33,193 bases of DNA from Vallitaleaceae bacterium. Lineage in GTDB: Bacteria; Bacillota; Clostridia; Lachnospirales; Vallitaleaceae. Below are positions 7,767 through 15,500 of the stretch, piece after piece (the stretch's first letter is position 1; every line of letters starts with the position of its first letter). Position numbers and translations under genes: made by a program. The stretch is taken from NCBI GenBank assembly GCA_029935405.1, contig JAOZKH010000018.1:1-33193 (forward strand), in the 5' to 3' direction. The notes under the pieces were generated by a model. That model did no database searches. It saw only the letters and a program-made list of their open reading frames with translations, and was not told the DNA's origin.

Positions 7767-7794
7767 TTTACATTTTTATTTACAATGGTATAAT
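7767..7794 (+). promoter_or_regulatory. Putative promoter of the small membrane-protein cluster
   Basis: TTTACA (7767-7772) and TATAAT (7789-7794) are separated by 16 bases. They lie 41 bases before the 54-aa gene and divergent from the nucleoid-associated protein gene. Confidence 0.6.
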
Positions 7795-7834
7795 AGTTAG
7801 TAGATGTTGTTGAAAAGATAAAAGTGAGGAGTAT

Positions 7835-7999
7835 ATGATGGTAGAATATAATGAAAAAGTATATAAAAAGATTACAAATGGTGGAACAGCAGGTATTGTA
7901 CTAGGAGTTTTATGTATTATATTTGGTATTACTTTAGGAACTATTTCTATTGTGTTTGGTGGTAATATGTTAGCAATTCGTAGGCACTTGGTTGATTAA
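7835..7999 (+). CDS. 54-aa membrane protein
   Basis: This short gene runs from ATG 7835 (with a second ATG at 7838) to TAA at 7997-7999, preceded by GTGAGGAG at 7824-7831. The product begins MMVEYNEKVYKKITNGG and contains one long glycine-rich hydrophobic stretch (about residues 18-44, TAGIVLGVLCIIFGITLGTI), enough for one or two membrane passes. The Gly spacing resembles half of a DUF4190-type small membrane domain. A promoter precedes it, and it is followed after 12 bases by a second small membrane protein in the same direction. Function is unknown. Confidence 0.75.
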   Translation: MMVEYNEKVYKKITNGGTAGIVLGVLCIIFGITLGTISIVFGGNMLAIRRHLVD

Positions 8000-8011
8000 C
8001 AAGGACGTGAA

Positions 8012-8254
8012 ATGATGAGAGTTGACAATGATTTAAGTGGTTTTAGTATTGTGTCTGTTATTGCTGGAACGATAAGCATGTTTTTATGGCTAATACCAGC
8101 ACTTTCAGTATTTAGTTCCCTATTTACAATTTATGCAGGAGCAAGAGGATATGATTCTGAACAAGGTACTTTGTCAAAGGTAGGTATTTATCTTGGTGTA
8201 ATCAGTCTATCGCTTACGATGTTAAGAAGTGGGTTAATAAATGGATTTATCTAA
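8012..8254 (+). CDS. 80-aa DUF4190-like membrane protein
   Basis: The 80 residues contain two or three hydrophobic helices (SIVSVIAGTISMFLWLIPAL, VFSSLFTIYAGARG, LSKVGIYLGVISLSLTML). The alternation of helix, AGARGYDSEQG-type loop and Gly-rich helix is reminiscent of DUF4190 proteins. AAGGACGTG lies just upstream of tandem ATGs at 8012 and 8015. Its end overlaps the VanZ-like gene by 14 bases, so the two are probably translated together. Function is unknown. Confidence 0.75.
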   Translation: MMRVDNDLSGFSIVSVIAGTISMFLWLIPALSVFSSLFTIYAGARGYDSEQGTLSKVGIYLGVISLSLTMLRSGLINGFI

Positions 8255-8681
8255 TAAATATAGATGGATTATAGTTTTGCTATTTATTACATATATGGCA
8301 TTACTTATATATTTAGTTTTATTTTCTGTAGAGTTTGGCAGGATTGCTGTTTCAAGAGACTATAATTTAATTCCATTTGATACAATAAAAAGATATATTA
8401 ATTATAGAAATAAATTTAGTGAAGTGAATTACTTAACTAACATATATGGAAATATAATAGCATTTGCACCACTAGGTTACTTTCTATTTATATTCCAAAA
8501 GAAATACAGATTATTAAGTGGATTATTAATACCAATGTTTTTAAGTTTAGCCATTGAAGTAAGTCAATATATTTTAAGTGTTGGAAGCTTTGATGTTGAT
8601 GATATTATTCTTAATACATTGGGTGGATTTATAGTCTATTTGATTATGTACGTATTATATAAGCTAAAAATAATTAAATAA
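8241..8681 (+). CDS. VanZ-family membrane protein
   Basis: The 146-residue protein has four predicted helices. It shows the VanZ pattern: an N-terminal helix, then the NLIPFDTIKRYI segment, NIYGNIIAFAPLGYFLF, SLAIEVSQYILSVGSFDVDDIILNTLGGFIVY and a basic C-terminus. VanZ domains are known from low-level teicoplanin resistance, but most chromosomal homologues have no tested role, so resistance should not be assumed. It overlaps the preceding small gene by 14 bases and closes the first part of the membrane cluster. No intrinsic terminator with a T-run follows; the structured repeat at 8692-8814 begins 11 bases later. Confidence 0.85.
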   Translation: MDLSNKYRWIIVLLFITYMALLIYLVLFSVEFGRIAVSRDYNLIPFDTIKRYINYRNKFSEVNYLTNIYGNIIAFAPLGYFLFIFQKKYRLLSGLLIPMFLSLAIEVSQYILSVGSFDVDDIILNTLGGFIVYLIMYVLYKLKIIK

Positions 8682-8691
8682 ATGGTTATAT

Positions 8692-8814
8692 ATGATTAAG
8701 GTGTCAAAACTAAGTTTTTCTAATTCTACCACCATATGTAGTACTCGGGTGAAGCCACCAAGCATACATATAGTGGTAGAAAGTTCAACTATGTAGTTTT
8801 AACACCTTAACCAT
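8692..8814 (-). repeat. Nested inverted-repeat element, possible structured RNA or MITE-like repeat
   Basis: The outer 21-base arms (8692-8712 and 8794-8814) differ at two positions. Inner 17-base arms (8724-8740 and 8765-8781) differ at one. A small GGTG/CACC hairpin (8748-8751/8756-8759) caps the structure. All three mismatches are A-C in plus-strand RNA but G-U pairs in minus-strand RNA, so the minus strand would fold without a break in either stem. The outer arms match the short copy at 4925-4964. There is no T-run on either side, so it is not a plain terminator. It fills most of the gap between the VanZ-like gene and the gene at 8852. Confidence 0.7.
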
Positions 8815-8851
8815 ACATTAATGAATATAATGAGAGTTGTAGGAAGAATTT

Positions 8852-9181
8852 ATGAGAAATGATCCAGTACTTAAACTGAATCAAAAACCACATACACCTT
8901 ATGGAATAGTATCGTTTATAATAGGAATAATAGGAATGATCCTTATTGTTATAACCATTATTATGACAGCAACTACTGAAATGTTAACTAGAAATCAACA
9001 ACTTTTAGTAGGTTCTTTAGAAGGAATTAGTGTTATGTTTTCACTAGGAGGATTAGGTGTTTCAATAATAGGTGAAGGAGCAATAGAAATGGAACGAATA
9101 TTCGTTCACATTAGCTTGCTCCTTCATGTTGTATTACTTGTATATCATGGTTATATTGTTTGGTTTGGATTTATTCTTTAG
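8852..9181 (+). CDS. 109-aa membrane protein, possibly DUF6142 family
   Basis: The protein has three hydrophobic segments: GIVSFIIGIIGMILIVITIIM, a Gly-rich ISVMFSLGGLGVSIIGEGAIE stretch, and a C-terminal helix IFVHISLLLHVVLLVYHGYIV. The N-terminal PYGIVSFIIGIIGM and middle GEGAIEMERIFVHI patterns remind me of the DUF6142 family of clostridia; I cannot verify this. TAGGAAG at about 8839-8845 is the ribosome site. Its TAG stop overlaps the TAA stop of the convergent transporter gene by four bases (TTAG). Function is unknown. Confidence 0.75.
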   Translation: MRNDPVLKLNQKPHTPYGIVSFIIGIIGMILIVITIIMTATTEMLTRNQQLLVGSLEGISVMFSLGGLGVSIIGEGAIEMERIFVHISLLLHVVLLVYHGYIVWFGFIL

Positions 9182-9726
9182 TTATAAAGTGTTTTTCTTA
9201 GTTTTATAATAATCGGTGATAGTAAAACGGCACCAATGAAACCAAAAACAAATTGTACTATATTTGCAGGGACACTAAAGATAGGAACTATAAAATCTCC
9301 TACGATAATTCCATAAGCAATATAATAACCAACAATCATTATAATGCCACCTATGACAAAGGATAACATTATCTGAATTGTCAGGGTGTTTTTTTGATTC
9401 TTTTTTGTAAATATTTTTAGTTTTAATCGTAATGAAATCATTCCTACAACATAGGCCATAAGTCCTTTAATAATTAATGTTGGAATAACCCAAAAAGTAT
9501 ATCCTGCCATTAAATCTGATAATGCACTACCTACACCTGCAGCAAATGCTCCGTATAAAGGTCCAAGGAGTAATCCAGATAAAAAGACCATTGTATCTCC
9601 TGGATGAATATATCCTGTTGTAAAAGGTACAGGAATACGAATAGAAAAAGTAGTAATAAAAACAAGAGCAGTCATTAATGATGTATAAACTAGTAGTAAA
9701 ATAGTATTGGATTTCTGATTTGTCAT
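9178..9726 (-). CDS. ECF transporter S component (vitamin-binding subunit)
   Basis: The 182-residue integral membrane protein has about six helices and the S-component signature. The first helix carries LLLVYTSLMTALVFITTF. It is followed by GYIHPGDTMVFLSGLLLGPLYGAFAAGVGSALSDLMAGY and later VPANIVQFVFGFIGAVLL. It would capture a vitamin or precursor and deliver it to a shared EcfT/EcfA energising module, which is not in this window. The GGAGGTGAAC ribosome site fixes ATG 9726. It is divergent from a MocR-type regulator. Such pairs often handle vitamin B6, so a pyridoxine-type substrate is a reasonable guess, but riboflavin, thiamine precursor or others are not excluded. Confidence 0.85.
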   Translation of the reverse strand: MTNQKSNTILLLVYTSLMTALVFITTFSIRIPVPFTTGYIHPGDTMVFLSGLLLGPLYGAFAAGVGSALSDLMAGYTFWVIPTLIIKGLMAYVVGMISLRLKLKIFTKKNQKNTLTIQIMLSFVIGGIIMIVGYYIAYGIIVGDFIVPIFSVPANIVQFVFGFIGAVLLSPIIIKLRKTLYN

Positions 9727-9862
9727 ATCTATATGTTCACCTCCAATGATGTTGTTTAGAAAAACTCTTAATAATTGAGAGCATTCATCATATATATGAT
9801 ATAATAAAACAAAAGTGTCGTGATTAGAAGAGCCAGTTTATTATTATATAAAGGGGACAGCG

Positions 9863-11305
9863 ATGGAGCAGATATTTTTTCTGAAAAATGGAAGAAAACC
9901 ACTATATATTCAATTGTATGATGCAATTATAGATAAAATTTATGCTGGTAGTATAGATGCAGATGAAAAAATGCCTTCAATACGACAATTAGCAAAAAGT
10001 ATGAATTTATCTAGAACAACAATTGAAACTGCATATAATCAGCTTGTATCTGAGGGCTTTTTGTATTCGATACCGCAAAAAGGTTATTTTGTTATGGATA
10101 TATCTAAACCTTTACAAAAGGAAAAATCACATCATAAAAAATATTCTAATGATAATAATGTTAGTAGGACAAAGCCTGTGTTAACACTAGATAAAGAAAA
10201 ACAAATACGTTACGATTTTGTAAGTGAATACGTGGAAGAACAGAACTTTAATATAACAATGTGGAAGAGAAATATTAATAAAGTACTAAATCAGCAAGAT
10301 ACACAACTATTTAGTTATTCGAATCCTTTTGGTGAAAACTTACTAAAAGAGGCGATAACAGGCTATTTTACAAGGGTAAGAGGCATTAATGCTAAGAAAG
10401 AACAGGTAGTAATAGGTGCTGGTTCTAGCGCATTATTAAGAGCGTTATCAATACTGTTAAAAGAAGAAAAGTACAATGAACTATGTATTGATGATCCAGG
10501 ATTTAATCAAGCTAAAGAAGTATTTGCACAAAATGGATATAGTATACGTGGAATACCGTTAATCAACAATGTTATAGATGTAAGCATGATAGAAAAACTC
10601 AGAAATAGAGTTCTATTTACATCACCGAGTTATCAATTTCCGTATGGGGAAATAATGCAGGTTCAAACTAGACATGATGTTTTGAACTGGGCTAAAGAGA
10701 CAGATAGTTATATTATTGAAGATGACTATAATAATGAATTGAGATATGTTGGAAAACCAGTTCCGTCTTTACAAGGCATGGACTATAATGATAGAGTAAT
10801 ATATCTTGGGGCTTTTTCAACATTACTAATCCCCTCTATAAGAGTTAGTTTTATTGTACTACCTTTGCATCTAGTTGATAAATATCATAATATGTTTCTT
10901 AATAGAGTACAAAGCGCATCAAAACTTGAACAATTAGCTTTGGCAAGCCTAATTAATTCTGGAGACTTTGGCAAACATATTAGAAAGCTTAGAAAATCTT
11001 ATCGAAACAAGTATTATAGAATTAAAGAATTATGTGCTAAATATCTAACAGATGTTGGAAAAGTACACATACCATCAGCAGGTTTGATTTGCGTTATTGA
11101 ATTAATAAAACCTGTATCTGAAGTAGCTTTAAAGCAGGTAAGTTATGAACTAAATGTTAACATATTGGGAATTTCTTGGTTTATGACAACAAATACACTT
11201 AAAGGACTTGAAAAAAAACTGATTTTGAATTATCGTGGTATTAAAGAGCAAGATTTAGAAAATGGTATTATATTAATAAAGGAGCTAATATGCCAGTTAT
11301 ATTAG
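9863..11305 (+). CDS. MocR-type GntR regulator with aminotransferase-like domain lacking the PLP lysine
   Basis: The 480-residue protein has an N-terminal GntR winged helix (residues 10-75, with PSIRQLAKSMNLSRTTIETAYNQLVSEGFL and KGYFV) joined by a linker to a class I aminotransferase-like domain. The Asp motif EDDYNNELRY is intact. However, the site normally reading FSK-L-P-LR reads GAFSTLLIPSIR: Thr320 replaces the Schiff-base lysine, while Arg327 is kept. Covalent PLP binding therefore looks lost, and the domain may sense another ligand or bind PLP non-covalently. AAGGGGAC precedes ATG 9863. It is divergent from the ECF S component, its likely target. The next gene overlaps its end by 16 bases. 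Confidence 0.88.
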   Translation: MEQIFFLKNGRKPLYIQLYDAIIDKIYAGSIDADEKMPSIRQLAKSMNLSRTTIETAYNQLVSEGFLYSIPQKGYFVMDISKPLQKEKSHHKKYSNDNNVSRTKPVLTLDKEKQIRYDFVSEYVEEQNFNITMWKRNINKVLNQQDTQLFSYSNPFGENLLKEAITGYFTRVRGINAKKEQVVIGAGSSALLRALSILLKEEKYNELCIDDPGFNQAKEVFAQNGYSIRGIPLINNVIDVSMIEKLRNRVLFTSPSYQFPYGEIMQVQTRHDVLNWAKETDSYIIEDDYNNELRYVGKPVPSLQGMDYNDRVIYLGAFSTLLIPSIRVSFIVLPLHLVDKYHNMFLNRVQSASKLEQLALASLINSGDFGKHIRKLRKSYRNKYYRIKELCAKYLTDVGKVHIPSAGLICVIELIKPVSEVALKQVSYELNVNILGISWFMTTNTLKGLEKKLILNYRGIKEQDLENGIILIKELICQLY

Positions 11306-11709
11306 AAATGTTTTTATCTGTAAAAGTGATTATTATACTAGTATATATTTATGCATTAAGCATGTTTATTGTTGTGGCAGGATTTAAATGGAGAGGTATT
11401 AGTCGAAGAAAAGATGTTAAGTTAAGGGCTACTTTAATGCTTGGAACATTCCTTTTTTTAAGCCATAGTATTGGAGTTATGGTTATTAGCATTATGTTTT
11501 TATTTCTCAAAATTAATCAGGTGATAATAAGTGTATGGTTAATGTTTATTCTAGTATTTATTTCTGGTTTTATATGTGATGTAATATATATATTTTTTAG
11601 TAATTATCTATGGGATAGACTTGCTATTGATAGTGTTGATGGCTTCAAAATTTCAATAATTAGTTTGATAATTGTTACACCATGGTACTTTATAGCTAAT
11701 TTGTTTTAG
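11290..11709 (+). CDS. Four-helix membrane protein of unknown function
   Basis: The 139-residue protein has four strong hydrophobic segments: VKVIIILVYIYALSMFIVV, LMLGTFLFLSHSIGVMVIS, VIISVWLMFILVFISGFICD and IISLIIVTPWYFIANLF. A short basic loop (KWRGISRRKDVK) lies after the first. AAAGGAGC precedes ATG 11290. The gene overlaps the end of the MocR gene by 16 bases, so it is probably co-translated with that regulator and may work with it. I do not recognise the family. Base composition matches the neighbours. Confidence 0.78.
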   Translation: MPVILEMFLSVKVIIILVYIYALSMFIVVAGFKWRGISRRKDVKLRATLMLGTFLFLSHSIGVMVISIMFLFLKINQVIISVWLMFILVFISGFICDVIYIFFSNYLWDRLAIDSVDGFKISIISLIIVTPWYFIANLF

Positions 11710-11753
11710 TATTCATATACGAATGGGGTTAAAAAATTAGAAACATAGTGCTT

Positions 11754-11775
11754 TTGCTAGCCATCCCCCTAGCAA
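11754..11775. other. Short hairpin between two genes
   Basis: TTGCTAG (11754-11760) pairs with CTAGCAA (11769-11775) around an eight-base C-rich loop, followed by TTTGG. It could be a weak terminator for the preceding gene or an operator near the TACAAT box at 11781-11786 of the following gene. The sequence does not decide between these. Confidence 0.4.
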
Positions 11776-11819
11776 TTTGGTACAATTAATTCATGGCAGT
11801 TAATAAAGGAGACCAACTT

Positions 11820-12275
11820 ATGGAAAAAAAAGCATTATTGATTAATGATTCACGTTTTGAGAGTTTAATATTAAAAGATATGCTTCAAAAACTTGAGTAC
11901 AGTGTTGAAATTGCTGATGAGTTTGAAGCCTTATATGCAATTAATAAGTATGAACCACAATTAATCATTGTAAATTATATTATGCAGCAAACTAGAGGAG
12001 ATAAATTAATTCAACTTATTAAAGCTGGCATGCCATATCTTAAGTGTTTGTTATCCTCAAATAGTGATATTAAAATATCAGATTTTCCTGGGGATTATAT
12101 AGACGGCATCATTCATACTCCTGTATCTCAATATTTGCTTGAAAATGTTCTTGGAAATGTAGCACAGTCAAGTTTAGATGAAAAAACAAATATACATTGT
12201 ACTAATTGCAAGCGTGACTTAACAGAGTTTTTAGACATTACATTTTGTCCATTTTGTGGTGCACCAATTATATAA
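11820..12275 (+). CDS. Degenerate response-regulator receiver domain with C-terminal zinc ribbon
   Basis: The 151-residue protein starts at ATG 11820, seven bases after AAAGGAGA; an ATG at 11793 has no ribosome site. Residues 4-120 follow the CheY-like fold: ALLINDSRFESLILKDML, then a PQLIIVNYIM strand. The phosphorylatable Asp is Asn52, and the usual Lys-Pro near position 102 is Thr-Pro. Asp10 of the acidic pocket remains. Phosphorylation is therefore unlikely. The tail has CTNCKRDL and FCPFCGAPI, two CxxC knuckles that should bind one zinc. It has no output domain or adjacent kinase. A scaffold or protein-interaction role is possible; function is unknown. Confidence 0.82.
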   Translation: MEKKALLINDSRFESLILKDMLQKLEYSVEIADEFEALYAINKYEPQLIIVNYIMQQTRGDKLIQLIKAGMPYLKCLLSSNSDIKISDFPGDYIDGIIHTPVSQYLLENVLGNVAQSSLDEKTNIHCTNCKRDLTEFLDITFCPFCGAPII

Positions 12276-12337
12276 GCACCGGAAAAAAATAAATCAATAG
12301 ACTGAGAATAGTAATATAGAATTAATTTTCTTACAAA

Positions 12338-12388
12338 TTGGGTGGCACCACGAAGCTTTCGTCCCTTTAGGAGGATAGGCTTTTTTTT
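12338..12388 (+). promoter_or_regulatory. T-box antiterminator/terminator 3' half without stem I
   Basis: TTGGGTGGCACCACG (12338-12352) matches the T-box core that pairs with the tRNA acceptor end. It is followed by CGTCCC (12360-12365), an imperfect terminator stem (12353-12364 with 12370-12382) and eight T residues (12381-12388). Only about 62 bases separate it from the upstream stop codon, too few for the stem I and specifier loop of a normal T-box leader. It is probably a remnant of a leader whose 5' part was deleted, now perhaps serving as a terminator. Confidence 0.65.
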
Positions 12389-12401
12389 GGGGGGAGAGAA
12401 A

Positions 12402-12437
12402 ATGAAATATGAATTAGGAAATTTTAATAAAAATTAA
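12402..12437 (+). pseudogene. Eleven-codon ORF after the T-box, possible remnant of a lost gene
   Basis: GGGGGGAGAG lies directly before an ATG that reads MKYELGNFNKN and then stops. The arrangement (T-box terminator, strong ribosome site, start codon) is what would precede a T-box-controlled gene, but the frame ends after 11 codons. It may be the start of a deleted gene. From there to base 12529 I see only the upstream region of the next gene. Confidence 0.3.
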
Positions 12438-12529
12438 TAGTTTGAAATCAAATTATATGTTAATATTGATATAGCATAAAAGCAGATGATAAGATACTAC
12501 TTGAGTTTAGCAGTTTTGGAGGCGAAGAA

Positions 12530-15500
12530 ATGGGTAAAATTCATATAGGTTTAGATGTAGGTTCAACAACAGTTAAAGTCGTTGTACTAGATGATAACCT
12601 TGACATAATATATAGTAAATATAAAAGACATTACTCTGATATTAGAGCGACAGTTTCAAATATATTAAAACATATCAATAAACATTTTGCTAGTCGTAAT
12701 GGAACAATAAAAGTCACAGGTTCTGGTGGTCTAGGTATTTCAAAGTGGTTGAAAATATCATTTATTCAAGAAGTAGTTGCTTGTTCAAAAACTGTTGAAA
12801 GACTGATTCCACGTACTGATGTAGCTATTGAGCTTGGTGGTGAAGACGCTAAGATTACATATTTTGATGGAACAAGTATTGATCAAAGAATGAATGGAAC
12901 TTGTGCCGGTGGTACAGGGGCTTTCATTGACCAGATGTCTGCGTTGTTACAAACGGATGCTTCAGGCTTGAATGAACTAGCTAAACAACATAAAGTTATT
13001 CACCCTATTGCGGCAAGGTGTGGTGTATTTGCAAAAACAGATGTTCAGCCATTACTTAATGAAGGTGCAGCAAAAGAAGATATTGCTGCATCGATTTTTC
13101 AAGCAGTTGTTAATCAAACAATTAGTGGATTAGCATGTGGCAAACCAATACGTGGAAATGTAGCATTTTTAGGAGGACCTTTATTCTTCTTATCTGAATT
13201 AAGGCAAAGGTTTGTTGAAACACTAAATATGACTAAAGATCAAATTGTATTTCCGGAACATTCACAATTATTTGTTGCTATGGGAGCTGCTTATGAATCA
13301 TGTGAAGAAGAGGATATAACTGTTAGTGAAATTGTGAGACGAAGTGAAGACTTGAAAGCAAATCTATCAAATGAAGTGCCAAGATTAGACGCATTGTTTA
13401 AAGATGAAGATGAATTGAAAGAGTTTATGAACCGACATAAGAAAGCAATAGTAAAAAGAAGTGAATTATCGACATATGAAGGCCCTTGTTATGTTGGTAT
13501 TGATGCAGGTTCAACAACAACAAAAGTTGCCATAATTGGAGAAAACAAAGAACTACTTTATTCTTATTATGGTAGCAACGAAGGCAAACCATTAAAATTA
13601 ATAGTAGAAGTAATTAATGAAGTTTTTAGTAAAATGCCAGAAAAAGCTTATATTGCCAAAAGTACGGTAACAGGTTATGGAGAAGCACTTATTAAAGCTG
13701 CGCTTAAAATAGATATAGGAGAAATTGAAACTATTGCACATTATAAAGCAGCAGACTTTTTCTTGCCAGGAGTTGAATTTATACTCGATATTGGTGGACA
13801 GGATATGAAATGTCTTCGAATTAAGGATGGTGTTATTGACGATATTATGCTTAATGAAGCTTGTTCTTCAGGATGTGGGTCTTTTCTTGAAACATTTGCA
13901 CATTCTTTAAATATGCCGATTGAGGACTTTGCAAACGAGGCGTTAACAAGTAAGCAACCTGCAGATTTAGGTTCAAGATGTACTGTATTTATGAATTCGA
14001 GAGTCAAACAAGCTCAAAAAGAAGGAGCTGTTATAGGTGACATTTCGGCTGGTTTATCCTATTCTGTTATAAAAAATGCAATTCAAAAAGTAATTAAAAT
14101 TCGCGACCCTAAAGATATGGGTGAAAAAATAATAGTGCAAGGTGGAACTTTTTATAATAATGCAGTATTAAGAGCCTTTGAATTAATATCCGAACGTGAA
14201 GTTATAAGACCTGAAATAGCAGGAATAATGGGTGCATATGGAGCGGCAATTATTTCAAAGGAACGTGCAATAGTAGGTGAAGTATCTACATTATTATCTC
14301 CAAAAGAAATGAGTGCATTTGAATTTAAAACTTCAATGGATCGGTGTCTGTTATGTTCTAATAACTGCTTATTAACGGTAAGTTTGTTTAATGATGATAG
14401 ACAGTATATATCAGGGAACCGATGTGAAAAAGGTGCGGGTATTAAAAAAGCTTTAGAAGATAAAGTTGAAAATGTATATGATTATAAATATAAACGTGTA
14501 TTTGCATATAAATCACTGAAAGAAAATGAAGCAAAAAGAGGAGTTATAGGGATACCTAGAGTTTTAAATATGTATGAAAATTATCCCTTCTGGCATACGT
14601 TCTTTACAGAACTTGGGTTTAGAGTGGTATTATCACCAAAATCAACTAAAAAAATATATGAAGAGGGTATTGAGACAATACCTTCAGAATCAGTATGTTA
14701 TCCTGCTAAAATTGTACATGGTCATATTATGAATCTGATTAATCGTGGTGTTAATACTATTTTTTACCCATCTATTGCTTATGAAGAGAAGGAGTTTGAT
14801 GATGTAGATAACAATTATAACTGTCCTATTGTTACGTCTTATCCAGAAACAATCAAACATAATATTGATGAAATTGTAAGTGGAAGTGTTAACTTTGTAC
14901 AACCTTTTCTTGCTATCGATTCTAAAGAATTTATTCTGAAAGGATTAGGTGATTCTTTTAAAGAATTTGGTATTACTACTAAAGAATTAATTCTAGCAAT
15001 TGATAAAGCTTGGCAGGAAAAAGAAAATTTTAAAAAAGATATACGAGATAAGGGAGAATATTTGGTTAGCGTACTTCAAAAAGAAGGACGAAAGGGGATT
15101 GTTCTTGCGGGACGCCCATATCATATAGATCCGGAAATAAATCATGGGTTAACAAATATTATTAATGAATTAGGGATGGCGGTGTTAACAGAAGATAGCA
15201 TTGCACATCTTGGAAAACCGGATAGACCAATAAGAGTTCTTGATCAGTGGTCATATCATTCAAGATTGTATAATGCGGCAGATTTTGTAGGTCGAACGAA
15301 AGAACTTGAATTAGTGCAATTAACTTCTTTTGGTTGCGGAGTTGATGCGGTGACGTCTGACCAAGTTCATGAAATACTTGAAAGTTATGGTAAGTTATTT
15401 ACATTAATCAAAATTGATGAAGGTAATAACTTAGGTGCAATTAGAATTAGGATGAGATCATTAAAGGCAGCCCTTGACGAACAAGAAAAATCAGGAAAAG

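Noticed and set aside
8241-8681. Glycopeptide resistance determinant because of the VanZ domain
   Set aside because: No vanA/vanH/vanX/vanS/vanR genes are near; chromosomal VanZ-like proteins are common and mostly untested.
12100-12388. A complete T-box riboswitch
   Set aside because: Only the antiterminator/terminator half is visible; the space for stem I is occupied by the end of a coding gene.
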